Position numbers and translations under genes: made by a program. A model generated the notes under the pieces. That model was not told the origin of the DNA. It did no database searches and was given only the letters and a program-made list of their open reading frames with translations. Positions 17,638 to 25,577 of a DNA stretch of 64,000 nucleotides are shown here, in pieces. Position 1 is the first letter of the stretch. Each line of letters starts with the position of its first letter. The DNA comes from CAXXOK01 sp964640955 (lineage in GTDB: Bacteria; Bacillota; Clostridia; Christensenellales; Aristaeellaceae), in contig CAZXJI010000001.1 of assembly GCA_964640955.1 (NCBI GenBank), forward strand, positions 372,001 to 436,000, given 5' to 3'.

Positions 17638-18438
17638 TCAGAGCCGGTTGCACTCGGCGGCGAAATCGGTCAGGCCGTCGCGTATGGTGATTTCCGCGAC
17701 GGTCATGGAAAGCCCGAGATAATTGCGCACCTGTTCCACGGTTTCCTCCACGAACTTCTGCGCCCTGGGCAGCGAAAGGGCATGCTCCTCGTCGCCCCGG
17801 CCGGGGCAGAAAACCACGCGAATCTCCTCCGGCGATACGACCGCCAGATGAATGTAATAGTGTTCGAACTGCTCGCCGAAGAAATTCTTGAGCGCGGTGC
17901 CCAGGCGCTCGCTGCCGTAATGCCACCGTCCGGTGATGAACGCGTCGCCTTCGGGAACGCTGAAACGCACGAACAGGCAGGGTTTTAAGGGGTCGTCCTG
18001 GCAGCGGTACATGCGCTCGTGCTGGAGAATGTATTCTTTGGACGGCGCAAGCCCCGACAGCAGGGTCTTTTTCCAGCGTTCGCGCGCCTGCTTGAAGTAG
18101 TAGCTCTCGTCGTAGTCGTCGTTGGAATCGTCTGCATGCAGGCGGTTCAGCAGCAGTTCCACCTCGCGGATGACTTCCATCTGGTGCTGCGCATCCTGCG
18201 CGATTTCGAAAATCGGCATATCGGGCGCATGCTCATCCAGCCAACGCATCAGCTCCGCATAGTCCGGCTCGGATCCGATGGCGATGGCGTCGATATGATG
18301 CTTATGCATGCACTCGACGGCTTCCTCGACGGTCTTGCGCAGGCGCGGTTGTTTGAAGCCCATGGCCTCCCAGCCTTGCATGGAGCCGAACATCTCTTCG
18401 ACCCGTTGTTCCCGTGTGACGATGAGAAGCCTGTACAC
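17638..18438 (-). CDS. Pseudo-receiver-like protein of unknown function
   Basis: I chose GTG at 18438 (GGAGGG six bases upstream), giving 266 aa. The first ~115 residues resemble a response-regulator receiver fold (YRLLIVTREQRVEEMF, then IDAIAIGSEPDYAELMRWLDEHAPDMPIFEI). The acidic cluster and phospho-acceptor are not convincing. This is often the case in Firmicutes AraC/YesN-like proteins, yet no DNA-binding helix-turn-helix follows. The C-terminal half resembles the middle domain of YesN-type regulators. It may be a YesN-like regulator that has lost its DNA-binding part. Neighbours are a diguanylate cyclase upstream and SPFH downstream. Confidence 0.6.
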   Translation of the reverse strand: MYRLLIVTREQRVEEMFGSMQGWEAMGFKQPRLRKTVEEAVECMHKHHIDAIAIGSEPDYAELMRWLDEHAPDMPIFEIAQDAQHQMEVIREVELLLNRLHADDSNDDYDESYYFKQARERWKKTLLSGLAPSKEYILQHERMYRCQDDPLKPCLFVRFSVPEGDAFITGRWHYGSERLGTALKNFFGEQFEHYYIHLAVVSPEEIRVVFCPGRGDEEHALSLPRAQKFVEETVEQVRNYLGLSMTVAEITIRDGLTDFAAECNRL

Positions 18439-18575
18439 GCGCAACCCTCCACGCTCTATAGAATCCCTCTTATTATACCGAATCCCGGATGAAATAGCAA
18501 CGCCTTTTGGAAGGGTATTCCATCCTCGGGTCCCGGCCGGGGGATTCCACCGTGCGCGCGGAGTGTCAAATTGTC

Positions 18576-19679
18576 TTATGAAGCGATACGATACCCGCCT
18601 TCCCGATCCCCTTTAAGCATAAAAAGTTCCGCGTCGGCCGTTACGTACAGCCGGTGGAAATTGGCGCCGTGTTCGGGGCAGAACGCCGCGCCGACGCTGC
18701 AGGTAAGCTCGCTTTCCAGTCCGGTCGGAGAGACGTCCCTGGCCATTTTGCAAATCTCCTCGGCGCGCCTTGCGACCAGTTCCCGGTCGCTTACGCCCTT
18801 CATGACGACCGCAAACTCGTCCCCGCCCACGCGGCCGACGATATCCTGCCGCCGGAAAAGCGTCAGCAGTTTCTCGCCGAACACTTCCAGCGTTTCGTCG
18901 CCGACCGGATGACCCAGTTCCTCGTTCACCCGTTTGAAATGATCCAGGTCGATCAGGATGAAGGTCGCGCCCTCCTGTGCACCGAAGCGGCGCAGGTAGT
19001 TATCCGCGGCGGTTTCCGCGGCCCCCTTGTTCAGCAGCCCCGTCAAGCAGTCCGTGCAGGTCAGCCGTTCGAGCTCCCGAATGCGGCTGTAGTCCTGAAG
19101 CCTCGTCAGGAATTGCCGCCACGCGAGCGGCGCGGCCAGCACGAGGGCAACCGCGGCGATCAGCGCGTTGGTCCGCACGACGTCCGCGCTTTTGAAAAGG
19201 GAGGTCATCCAAACGAGCCACACGGACGAGGCGGCCACGGCGGCCGCGTTGATCCAGGGCGGCAGGACGAACGCGATCGCCAGCGCGATCGCCAGCGGCG
19301 CATACAGCAGGCCCGCCGTCTGCCCCGTTCCGGCCGCCGACAGGTAGGCAATCAGCATCAGGACCGAAAACAGGAACAGGCTGCAAAACGCGTCCAGCAC
19401 CACTTTACGGTGTAGCAGCCGGGTTTCGAACAGATAGGCGGCGAAACTCAGCCCGGCGTACAGTGACAATCCGCCGCCCAGCACCAGCGTCCCGTTGCGC
19501 CACGGCTCCACCGTCAGGGATGCGATCAGCAGCCCCGTCAGAACGACGAGGGTGATGCCCAGCGCCGCCTTCAGCGTACGCAGGTTTTCCACGGCGATTT
19601 TTCCGGCGCCGTTTTGCAGAAAGTCGTGTCGAAGAGCGGCGTACCGCTCGCGTTTCAGCTTATATCTTCCAGGCATCAT
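18576..19679 (-). CDS. Membrane-bound GGDEF diguanylate cyclase
   Basis: This 367-aa protein (ATG 19679, GGGAG seven bases upstream) has six or so membrane helices over residues ~40-190. A linker (FLTRLQDYSRIRELERLTCTDCLTGLLNK) and a GGDEF domain follow. The active-site loop is intact (GRVGGDEFAVV), and FILIDLDHFKRVNEELGH supplies the metal-binding Asp. It should make cyclic di-GMP from two GTP. No EAL or PilZ gene is in the window. It is probably the first gene of the run leading to the SPFH gene. Confidence 0.9.
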   Translation of the reverse strand: MMPGRYKLKRERYAALRHDFLQNGAGKIAVENLRTLKAALGITLVVLTGLLIASLTVEPWRNGTLVLGGGLSLYAGLSFAAYLFETRLLHRKVVLDAFCSLFLFSVLMLIAYLSAAGTGQTAGLLYAPLAIALAIAFVLPPWINAAAVAASSVWLVWMTSLFKSADVVRTNALIAAVALVLAAPLAWRQFLTRLQDYSRIRELERLTCTDCLTGLLNKGAAETAADNYLRRFGAQEGATFILIDLDHFKRVNEELGHPVGDETLEVFGEKLLTLFRRQDIVGRVGGDEFAVVMKGVSDRELVARRAEEICKMARDVSPTGLESELTCSVGAAFCPEHGANFHRLYVTADAELFMLKGDREGGYRIAS

Positions 19680-19884
19680 AACCACTCCCGTTCCGGTTCC
19701 CGGACGTTCGGCCAGGCCAGAGCAACCGATATGTATAAAAATTATAACCTATTCATTACAAAATTGCAACATCTACAAATAAATTTTAATAAATTGTCAT
19801 CGTATTTTTCTGTCCCCGTTTTCGTCTTGCCTGTCCGCACCGCGTCGGTCCGTCCGGAAACCGCGCGGATAGCCTTGCGTAACG

Positions 19885-19917
19885 AAAATCTCCCTGCACA
19901 TTACACCGTGCAGGGAG
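19885..19917 (-). terminator. Terminator of the Pro/Ala-rich membrane protein gene
   Basis: Perfect 10-bp stem (19890-19899 with 19908-19917) with an 8-nt loop; on the minus strand it is followed by ATTTTCG. Confidence 0.8.
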
Positions 19918-19976
19918 GTCGTATCCGTTGTCTGTTGCTTTCCCGGTCAAGCCGCGGGGAACGCCGGCCGAGCCTG

Positions 19977-22454
19977 TTACGGCTGCGGATAGCGGTTTTT
20001 GCCCATCGTGCTTACGATGCGGGGCCTGGCGGCCGGGGCGGGCCGCGGCGGCTCCTCGGCATACGCAGGCGCGGGCGCGGCATACGCGGTATAGTCGTAA
20101 TATCCGGGCTGCGGCACATAGGCGGCTTCCTGCCCGGGATACGCCCGCATGGTGCTGACGATCTTCACCCTGGAAGGAGGAGGCGGCGGCGCGGGCGCGC
20201 GGAAGGGCGCGGGTTCGGGCGCACGCGCGGACGCAGCGGTCGGTTCCGGCCCCCTGTCGACGGACGGCATACCGGGCATCGTGGGCGTGCGCATGTATTT
20301 CGGCACGGCCCGAACGGGCTCCGGCGCGTCCGTCCACGCGGCCTGCGCGGGCCGGGGCGCCGGCGGGACGGCGGGCGCACGGTACGGCGCGGGCGGCGTA
20401 AGCGTTTCGTCGCGCGTCTCCGGCCGCTGCCGCGTCGCGAAAATCACACGGTCGTTTGCGGTCGCCTTCGTTTCCCACTCCACCTGCGCGGTTGCGGGCC
20501 GCCGATAGGCGGCCGGCGCAGGCTGGGCGTAGGAAGGTGCGGCGGCATAGGCCGGCCGGGGCGCGGGCTGTGCCTGCGGCGCTTCGTTGGGGATCGGCGT
20601 CGCAACGGACTGCGTACCGGTATAAACGGGCTGCTGCGGCACCGGGGCCGGCGCGGGCTTCGGCGCGGCGGGCATCGGCACGCGCGTTACACGGGCCACG
20701 GGCACGGCCGCGGGCTCGGTTTCCGCCTGCGAGGCAAACGAAGGAACGGAAATGGGCTGCACCGCCGGCACAGGCTGCGGCACAGGGGCAGGCGCGGGTT
20801 TTGGCATCGGGGCCGGCGCGGGCTTCGGCGCGACAGGCATCGGTTCGCGCGTCACGCGGACCACGGGCACAGCCGCGGGCTCGGCTTCCGCCAGCGGAGC
20901 AAACGTAGGAACGAGAACAGGCTGTACTGGCGGCGCGGGCTTCGGCGCAGGGGCAGGCACGGGTTTCGGCATCGGGGTCGGCGCGGGCTTCGGCGCGACA
21001 GGCATCGGTTCGCGCGTCACGCGGGCCACGGGCACAGCCGCGGGCTCGGCTTCCACCTGCGGAGCAAACGTAGGAACGGGAACAGGCTGCACTGGCGGCG
21101 CGGGCTGCGCCACCGGCGCGGGTTGCGGCACAGGAGCCGGCGCGGGCCTGAAAATGCTCGCCGTATAGACGGGCGCTTCCCAAACCGGCTCGGGTTTGAC
21201 GACGGCGGGCCGCACGGGAGCCGGGGTCGGCACGGGCGCCGCAGGCGTTTCGATTACCGGCGCGGGCGCCGCCGCAAATTCCGCCGCCACGGGCTCCGCC
21301 GTCGTGGGCTCGATCATGGCGGGCTGCGCCGCTTTCCAGCTTTCCATCACCGGCGCGGCAACGGGTTCGGGCGTCGCAACGGGCTCTGCCGCTTCGGGCG
21401 CCGTTATCGCAGGCTCGATCGTCTCGGGCTCTTCCGCGTGCCAGCTTTCCATCACCGGCACGGCAACGGGTTGCGCCACTGCCGCCGGCTCAGCCTCCAC
21501 GGGCTGCGCCTCGGGCTGAATTTCCTTGAATTCAAAGGGCTCCGGCGCGGCGGCGGCCCGAACGGCGACCGGCATATCATACTCGGCGGGCGGCATATAG
21601 GCGGCTCTCGCCGCGGTATAGACCGGCGCTTCCACGGCGGGCTCGGGCTGCGGCGTACGTTCCTCAACCCGCTCCCTGGCCGCAACGGCCGCGGCCCGCA
21701 CGGTTCCGGGCTCCGGCTCGCGCCTCGCCGGCGCGGCGTGCGTAGCGAACGAATAGACCGGCGCTTCCTTCTCCGGCGCGCCGTAAACGATCTCCTCAAC
21801 CGATTTGGCAACCTCGGCGGGCGTCTTGTCCGCGGAAGGGAACAGTACTTCGTGCGGGGAGAACACGGCCGGCGCGGGCGCGCGTTCCTCCGCGGCCTCC
21901 TCCACGGTTGCGGACGCTACGGGCTCGACGGCCGGTTTCGCCCTTTTCGCCGTGAAGAGTCGACCGAAGCCGGCCTTCGCGGCGGGGCTCTCCCGCGGCG
22001 CTTCGGGCGGCATATCGATCTGCGGTGCGGCGGTGGCGGCAGTGGCGATGGCGGGCCGCAGATCCGCCCACGCCGTAACGCGCGGAGCGGCGGGCGCTTC
22101 GGCCCGCACCTCCGGCTGCGCTTCCGGCCGCGCCTCCGCCTTGTCCCCCTCGGCCGGAGTGCCGAGGAAACGCATGGCGAACAGCGCCTTGTCGGCCCTG
22201 CTCTTAATCAGTCCGCCGATCAGAAGCAAAGCCATGCCGATGGCGAACACGAGATAATTGTTTTCCAGGCAATACCGAACCACGGCGTTAACGCCGCCGG
22301 TCAGCGCGCCTCCGCCCTCCGCCGAGAAGGAGGAAACGATGTTTTGCACCTGGTCGTTGTCGATCATGGGGACTGCGGTAGCCAATACGCCCATCAACGC
22401 CATCAGGCAGCCGATAAAGCACATCAGGCCCCCGAGTACTTTCAAAAACTTCAT
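19977..22454 (-). CDS. Pro/Ala-rich membrane-anchored protein with 55-residue repeats
   Basis: This 825-aa protein has two N-terminal membrane helices (residues ~5-32 and 66-85; MKFLKVLGGLMCFIGCLMALMG and YLVFAIGMALLLIGGLI). More than 700 low-complexity residues rich in Pro, Ala, Val and Glu follow. Three near-identical 55-residue units (VPxFAxxxExEPAAVPVxRVTRxPMPxAPKPAP-like) and a separate doublet around VMESWxAxxP are visible. Basic/Pro tracts and several YTA/YAxP motifs lie in the C-terminal part. No enzyme domain is seen. It could be a cytoplasmic-facing scaffold with a two-helix hairpin anchor. The opposite strand also stays open for 957 codons, which is a composition artefact. Confidence 0.75.
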   Translation of the reverse strand: MKFLKVLGGLMCFIGCLMALMGVLATAVPMIDNDQVQNIVSSFSAEGGGALTGGVNAVVRYCLENNYLVFAIGMALLLIGGLIKSRADKALFAMRFLGTPAEGDKAEARPEAQPEVRAEAPAAPRVTAWADLRPAIATAATAAPQIDMPPEAPRESPAAKAGFGRLFTAKRAKPAVEPVASATVEEAAEERAPAPAVFSPHEVLFPSADKTPAEVAKSVEEIVYGAPEKEAPVYSFATHAAPARREPEPGTVRAAAVAARERVEERTPQPEPAVEAPVYTAARAAYMPPAEYDMPVAVRAAAAPEPFEFKEIQPEAQPVEAEPAAVAQPVAVPVMESWHAEEPETIEPAITAPEAAEPVATPEPVAAPVMESWKAAQPAMIEPTTAEPVAAEFAAAPAPVIETPAAPVPTPAPVRPAVVKPEPVWEAPVYTASIFRPAPAPVPQPAPVAQPAPPVQPVPVPTFAPQVEAEPAAVPVARVTREPMPVAPKPAPTPMPKPVPAPAPKPAPPVQPVLVPTFAPLAEAEPAAVPVVRVTREPMPVAPKPAPAPMPKPAPAPVPQPVPAVQPISVPSFASQAETEPAAVPVARVTRVPMPAAPKPAPAPVPQQPVYTGTQSVATPIPNEAPQAQPAPRPAYAAAPSYAQPAPAAYRRPATAQVEWETKATANDRVIFATRQRPETRDETLTPPAPYRAPAVPPAPRPAQAAWTDAPEPVRAVPKYMRTPTMPGMPSVDRGPEPTAASARAPEPAPFRAPAPPPPPSRVKIVSTMRAYPGQEAAYVPQPGYYDYTAYAAPAPAYAEEPPRPAPAARPRIVSTMGKNRYPQP
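20650..21150 (-). repeat. Three tandem 165-bp coding repeats
   Basis: Matching blocks start near 20671, 20836 and 21001, exactly 165 bp apart. They encode the 55-aa units of the Pro/Ala-rich protein. The copies nearest 20836 and 21001 are almost identical, which suggests recent duplication or slippage. Confidence 0.8.
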
Positions 22455-22644
22455 GTCCCGCCTTCACACTCCCAAGCCGCACGATAAGCCTTTGGAAGTA
22501 CATTTCGACAGGCGCGGCACCCCTTCCTCCTCGCTCCTCCCATGCTTTTTTGAAACTTCCGGGCGGCCACGGAGGAAAAACGCGACGGATGAAGAATAAA
22601 AAAGTATACCGATATAGCTGAGCAAGCGCCCCAAGGAGGCTGCC

Positions 22645-23325
22645 ATGGAGAAATATCAACTGACCTATCACGTGGACATGGTGTTTTGCATCGACGCGAC
22701 GGGCAGTATGCGGCACGCGCTGGATATCGTGAAACGCAACGCGTTCAACCTGTATAAAGACGTGACGTTCGCCATGGAAAAAAAGCACAAGGTGGTCAGC
22801 CGCATGCGCATCCGGGTGATCGCCTTTCGGGATTACGTGGCCGACGGCGAACAGGCGATGCTCGCCAGCGACTTTTTCGAGCTGCCCCGGCAGGCGCAGG
22901 AGTTTTACGAGTGCGTGGAGGGCATCGATCCCCGAGGCGGCGGCGATATCCCCGAGGATGGGCTGGAGGCGCTGGCCTACGCCATCCGCAGCGACTGGAC
23001 GCGCGAGGGTGTGAAGAAACGCCACATCATCGTCGTATGGTCGGACGCGCCTACCCACCCGCTGGGCCACGGCAAGATCGCCCCCTGGTACCCGGAGGGC
23101 ATGGCGAAGGACTTCGAGGAACTGAGCCTGTGGTGGGAGGACGAGCAGCTCGGCGGCGCGATGGACGAAAACGCCAAGCGCCTGCTGATGTTTACGCCCG
23201 ACGCGCCGGACTGGAACCGCATTTCGGCCGAGTGGGCGCAGGTGGTGCACGTGCAGACGGTCAGCGAAGGGCTGTCGGAGCTGGATTACCAGCAGGTGGT
23301 CGACACGGTCTGCAACACTATCTGA
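22645..23325 (+). CDS. VWA-domain protein (TerY-like)
   Basis: This 226-aa protein is nearly all one von Willebrand factor A domain. The metal site is D17-A-T19-G-S21 in FCIDATGSM, and GGGDIPEDGLEAL carries the conserved later acidic/Thr-equivalent loop. The VIAFRDY and HIIVVWSDAPTHPLGHG strands fit the fold. It has no signal peptide, so it is intracellular. It sits 184 bp before a protein kinase gene on the same strand, although a terminator lies between. Cytosolic VWA plus kinase pairs resemble the TerY-kinase-phosphatase set seen in tellurium/stress loci, but the phosphatase is not in the window. Confidence 0.85.
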   Translation: MEKYQLTYHVDMVFCIDATGSMRHALDIVKRNAFNLYKDVTFAMEKKHKVVSRMRIRVIAFRDYVADGEQAMLASDFFELPRQAQEFYECVEGIDPRGGGDIPEDGLEALAYAIRSDWTREGVKKRHIIVVWSDAPTHPLGHGKIAPWYPEGMAKDFEELSLWWEDEQLGGAMDENAKRLLMFTPDAPDWNRISAEWAQVVHVQTVSEGLSELDYQQVVDTVCNTI

Positions 23326-23404
23326 GCCGGGCGCAGAGCGGACGACGCACCCCGATACCGTTACCCGAAACGGCCGGATCGCCTGAAGGCGGGAAGGCCG
23401 CGCG

Positions 23405-23437
23405 ACCGCCGGGCCGTATGCGCCCGGCGGTTTTGCT
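23405..23437 (+). terminator. Terminator after the VWA gene
   Basis: 10-bp GC-rich stem (23405-23414 / 23422-23431), then TTTTGCTT. It separates the VWA gene from the kinase gene. Confidence 0.75.
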
Positions 23438-23509
23438 TATCAGCCGATCGGCGGCAGGCGGGAAGCGCGCGCCACCCCGAACAGCGCTTACGCGGCAAGG
23501 AGGCCGGGC

Positions 23510-24457
23510 ATGCGAATCGGCGAATACGAAAGTCTAACGCCCTGGCAGACCGCCGGCAGCGGCAGCGCCCGTTGGTGCGTCGCCGGGCGGGAGGGGCGGC
23601 GGTACTTTCTCAAGCAGTTTCTCGCCCCCGTGCGGCCACCCGCTTCCGAACCTTCGTCCGGGGCGCTGCATAAGACCCGGTTTGAACGCTGCGAGGCGTT
23701 CGAGCGGCGCAAGGGCGCGCTGTACGAAGCGCTGCGCTGCGCGCTGGGCGACTGCGCGATTCCCGTAACCGACTTTTTCGTTTCGGAGGGCCGGTATTAT
23801 GCGGTTTCGGCGTTTGTTCCCGCGCCCGGCGAAACGCTGGAAACCGTCGGCCCCGTGTCCCCGCAACGGGCGCGCGCCCTGCTGTACGCCCTCGCGTGCT
23901 GCCTGCGGGGGGTGCACGCGCAGGGCATCGTGCACGCGGACCTCAAGCCGGAGCACGTGCTGCTCTCGCGCGAAGGCGAGGCAGAACGCGTTCGGCTCAT
24001 CGACTTCGACAGCGGTTTTTTGGAGGACGATCCGCCCTCCGACCCCGACGCCATCCAGGGCGACCCGTTCTACCTCGCGCCGGAAACGTACCTGGCGATT
24101 GAAGGCCGTCCCGGCGCGCTGACCCGCAAGGCGGACACCTTCGCCTTCGCCCTTGTCGCCCACAGGCTGTGGACGGGCGAACCGCCGGCCGTCGGCGGCT
24201 GCGCCTATCCGTATGAGGCGGCGCTCACCGTCGCGCCCATCCGCGTTTCGCACGCCCTGCCCGTTCCCGTGCGCCGCCTTGTGGAGCGATCCCTCTCCGC
24301 CCGCGCGGAGGAGCGGCCGGACGACGGGTTGTGGATGCGTCTGCTTGCGCCCCGGCCCGCGTTCCCCGTCGCCGCGCCGGTCGCAAACGGCCTGAGCCGC
24401 TATCTGCGGCGCAACCTCTACGCCCTCCCGCGAGAGAACAATGGAAAGGAACGCTGA
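23510..24457 (+). CDS. Serine/threonine protein kinase-like protein
   Basis: This 315-aa cytosolic protein has a protein-kinase fold: likely ATP-binding K35 in YFLKQF, the catalytic loop HADLKPEHVLL with D144, and a GDPFYLAPE activation segment. The usual DFG is DFD (165-167), so metal binding by the Asp is kept but the glycine is lost. There is no extracellular domain or PASTA repeat. Start ATG 23510 follows AAGGAGG. A small membrane protein starts 3 bp after its stop, so the two are co-translated. Confidence 0.82.
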   Translation: MRIGEYESLTPWQTAGSGSARWCVAGREGRRYFLKQFLAPVRPPASEPSSGALHKTRFERCEAFERRKGALYEALRCALGDCAIPVTDFFVSEGRYYAVSAFVPAPGETLETVGPVSPQRARALLYALACCLRGVHAQGIVHADLKPEHVLLSREGEAERVRLIDFDSGFLEDDPPSDPDAIQGDPFYLAPETYLAIEGRPGALTRKADTFAFALVAHRLWTGEPPAVGGCAYPYEAALTVAPIRVSHALPVPVRRLVERSLSARAEERPDDGLWMRLLAPRPAFPVAAPVANGLSRYLRRNLYALPRENNGKER

Positions 24458-24460
24458 ATA

Positions 24461-24895
24461 ATGAAAAGCGCAACGCTCAGGAAATGGCTTCTGTTCTTCT
24501 GTTTCTTCGTGGGCATCGGGGCGGTGGGCGGCGCGGCCGGCATGATGGCCGATCCCACGGGAAAGCTGATGGGGATGGACGCGCTGCTCCCCTACTTCCA
24601 GGTGCTGCCCTTCGCGGGCGCGCTGTTCCGGAACCTGTTCTTTCCCGGCCTGGCGCTGTTGATCGTAAACGGGCTGACCAACCTGACGGCGGCCGGGCTG
24701 ATGCTCGGCCGAAAACCCGCCGGCGCCCGGCTGGGCACGCTGTTCGGCGTGACGCTGATGCTTTGGATCACCATCCAGTTCGTCATCTTTCCGTTCAACT
24801 ACATGTCCACGGCGTTTTTCGTGATCGGCGCACTGCAGTGCCTGACGGGCGTCGCGCTGCTTCGGGCGCGCAAACGCGAGGCCGCCGGGGCGTGA
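24461..24895 (+). CDS. Four-helix membrane protein of unknown function
   Basis: This 144-aa protein has four predicted membrane helices (residues ~8-28, 48-75, 84-105 and 112-132) and a basic C-terminus. It has no recognised motif. It starts 3 bp after the kinase gene with a ribosome site inside that gene (GGAAAGGA). A terminator follows directly, so kinase plus this protein make a two-gene unit. Confidence 0.75.
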   Translation: MKSATLRKWLLFFCFFVGIGAVGGAAGMMADPTGKLMGMDALLPYFQVLPFAGALFRNLFFPGLALLIVNGLTNLTAAGLMLGRKPAGARLGTLFGVTLMLWITIQFVIFPFNYMSTAFFVIGALQCLTGVALLRARKREAAGA

Positions 24896-24918
24896 CGAGG
24901 ACAGCCGAGCGACAACTT

Positions 24919-24956
24919 TAAAGGGGCTTCCCTTGCGGGAAGCCCCTTTGCTTTTC
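24919..24956 (+). terminator. Terminator after the kinase-membrane protein pair
   Basis: Stem aaaggggcttccc / gggaagccccttt with a TTGC loop, followed by GCTTTT. It can serve the converging DUF308 gene as well. Confidence 0.85.
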
Positions 24957-24977
24957 CTGTCGTTTCGGCAATCGTCG

Positions 24978-25529
24978 TTACGCCTTCATCCGTTTCAGCT
25001 CCCGCCGCACGGCGAACAGCGCGCCCACGTCCAGCGCCGCCTCCACCAGCAGCGATATCCCGGCGATCTGCGTAACGGTGAGGGCGAGGAGCACCGGATG
25101 CGTCACCGAGATCACGCCCAGCAGGAACGAGATCAGCGCGCCCAGCAGCATCAGCCACCAGCGGTCGCGCTCCACCCGCCGCAGATCGAAGGCGATCTGC
25201 ACCTTGGCGAACCCGCCGGCGATCATGGCGATGCCCCACAGGAAGGGCAGCACCATCATCAGGAGGTCGCTGCGGGCGATGAGCAGGATACCCAGCAAAA
25301 GCAGAATCAGTCCCTTGGTCAGCCCGTAGTCCAGCATCCCGTTCAGCGTTTCTCCGCGAACGTATTCCGTGATCCGCACCGCACCGGCGATGCACAGCAC
25401 CGCCGCCAGCGCGTAGGTCGCGATGATCAGCACAAGGTCGGGCCATAGCAGCAGCAGAAGGCCGCATACCGCGTAAAACAGGATGACCGTCCAGCCGGTG
25501 AAATTCCACCCGAATGATTTCGAACGCAT
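24978..25529 (-). CDS. HdeD/DUF308-family membrane protein
   Basis: This 183-aa protein (ATG 25529, AAAGGGG ~7 bases upstream) has six membrane helices in the HdeD pattern: LLLLLWPDLVLIIATYALAAVLCIAGAVRI, then LILLLLGILLI, VLPFLWGIAMIAGG and WWLMLLGALISFLLGVISV. HdeD in enterics is linked to acid resistance; in Firmicutes the role is unknown. The gene is followed by the shared terminator. Confidence 0.85.
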   Translation of the reverse strand: MRSKSFGWNFTGWTVILFYAVCGLLLLLWPDLVLIIATYALAAVLCIAGAVRITEYVRGETLNGMLDYGLTKGLILLLLGILLIARSDLLMMVLPFLWGIAMIAGGFAKVQIAFDLRRVERDRWWLMLLGALISFLLGVISVTHPVLLALTVTQIAGISLLVEAALDVGALFAVRRELKRMKA

Positions 25530-25577
25530 GGATGACGCCCCTTTCTTTCGCATCGGTCCGGATCCGGGGTTCCCGCC

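Noticed and set aside
20650..21150. A CRISPR array at the 165-bp repeats
   Set aside because: The repeats are long, contiguous, in frame and coding, with no unique spacers and no cas genes.
19614..22487. A 957-codon plus-strand open frame opposite the Pro/Ala-rich gene
   Set aside because: It encodes Arg/Gly/His repeats that mirror the repetitive minus-strand gene. The minus strand has a ribosome-consistent start, two membrane helices and a terminator in the right place.
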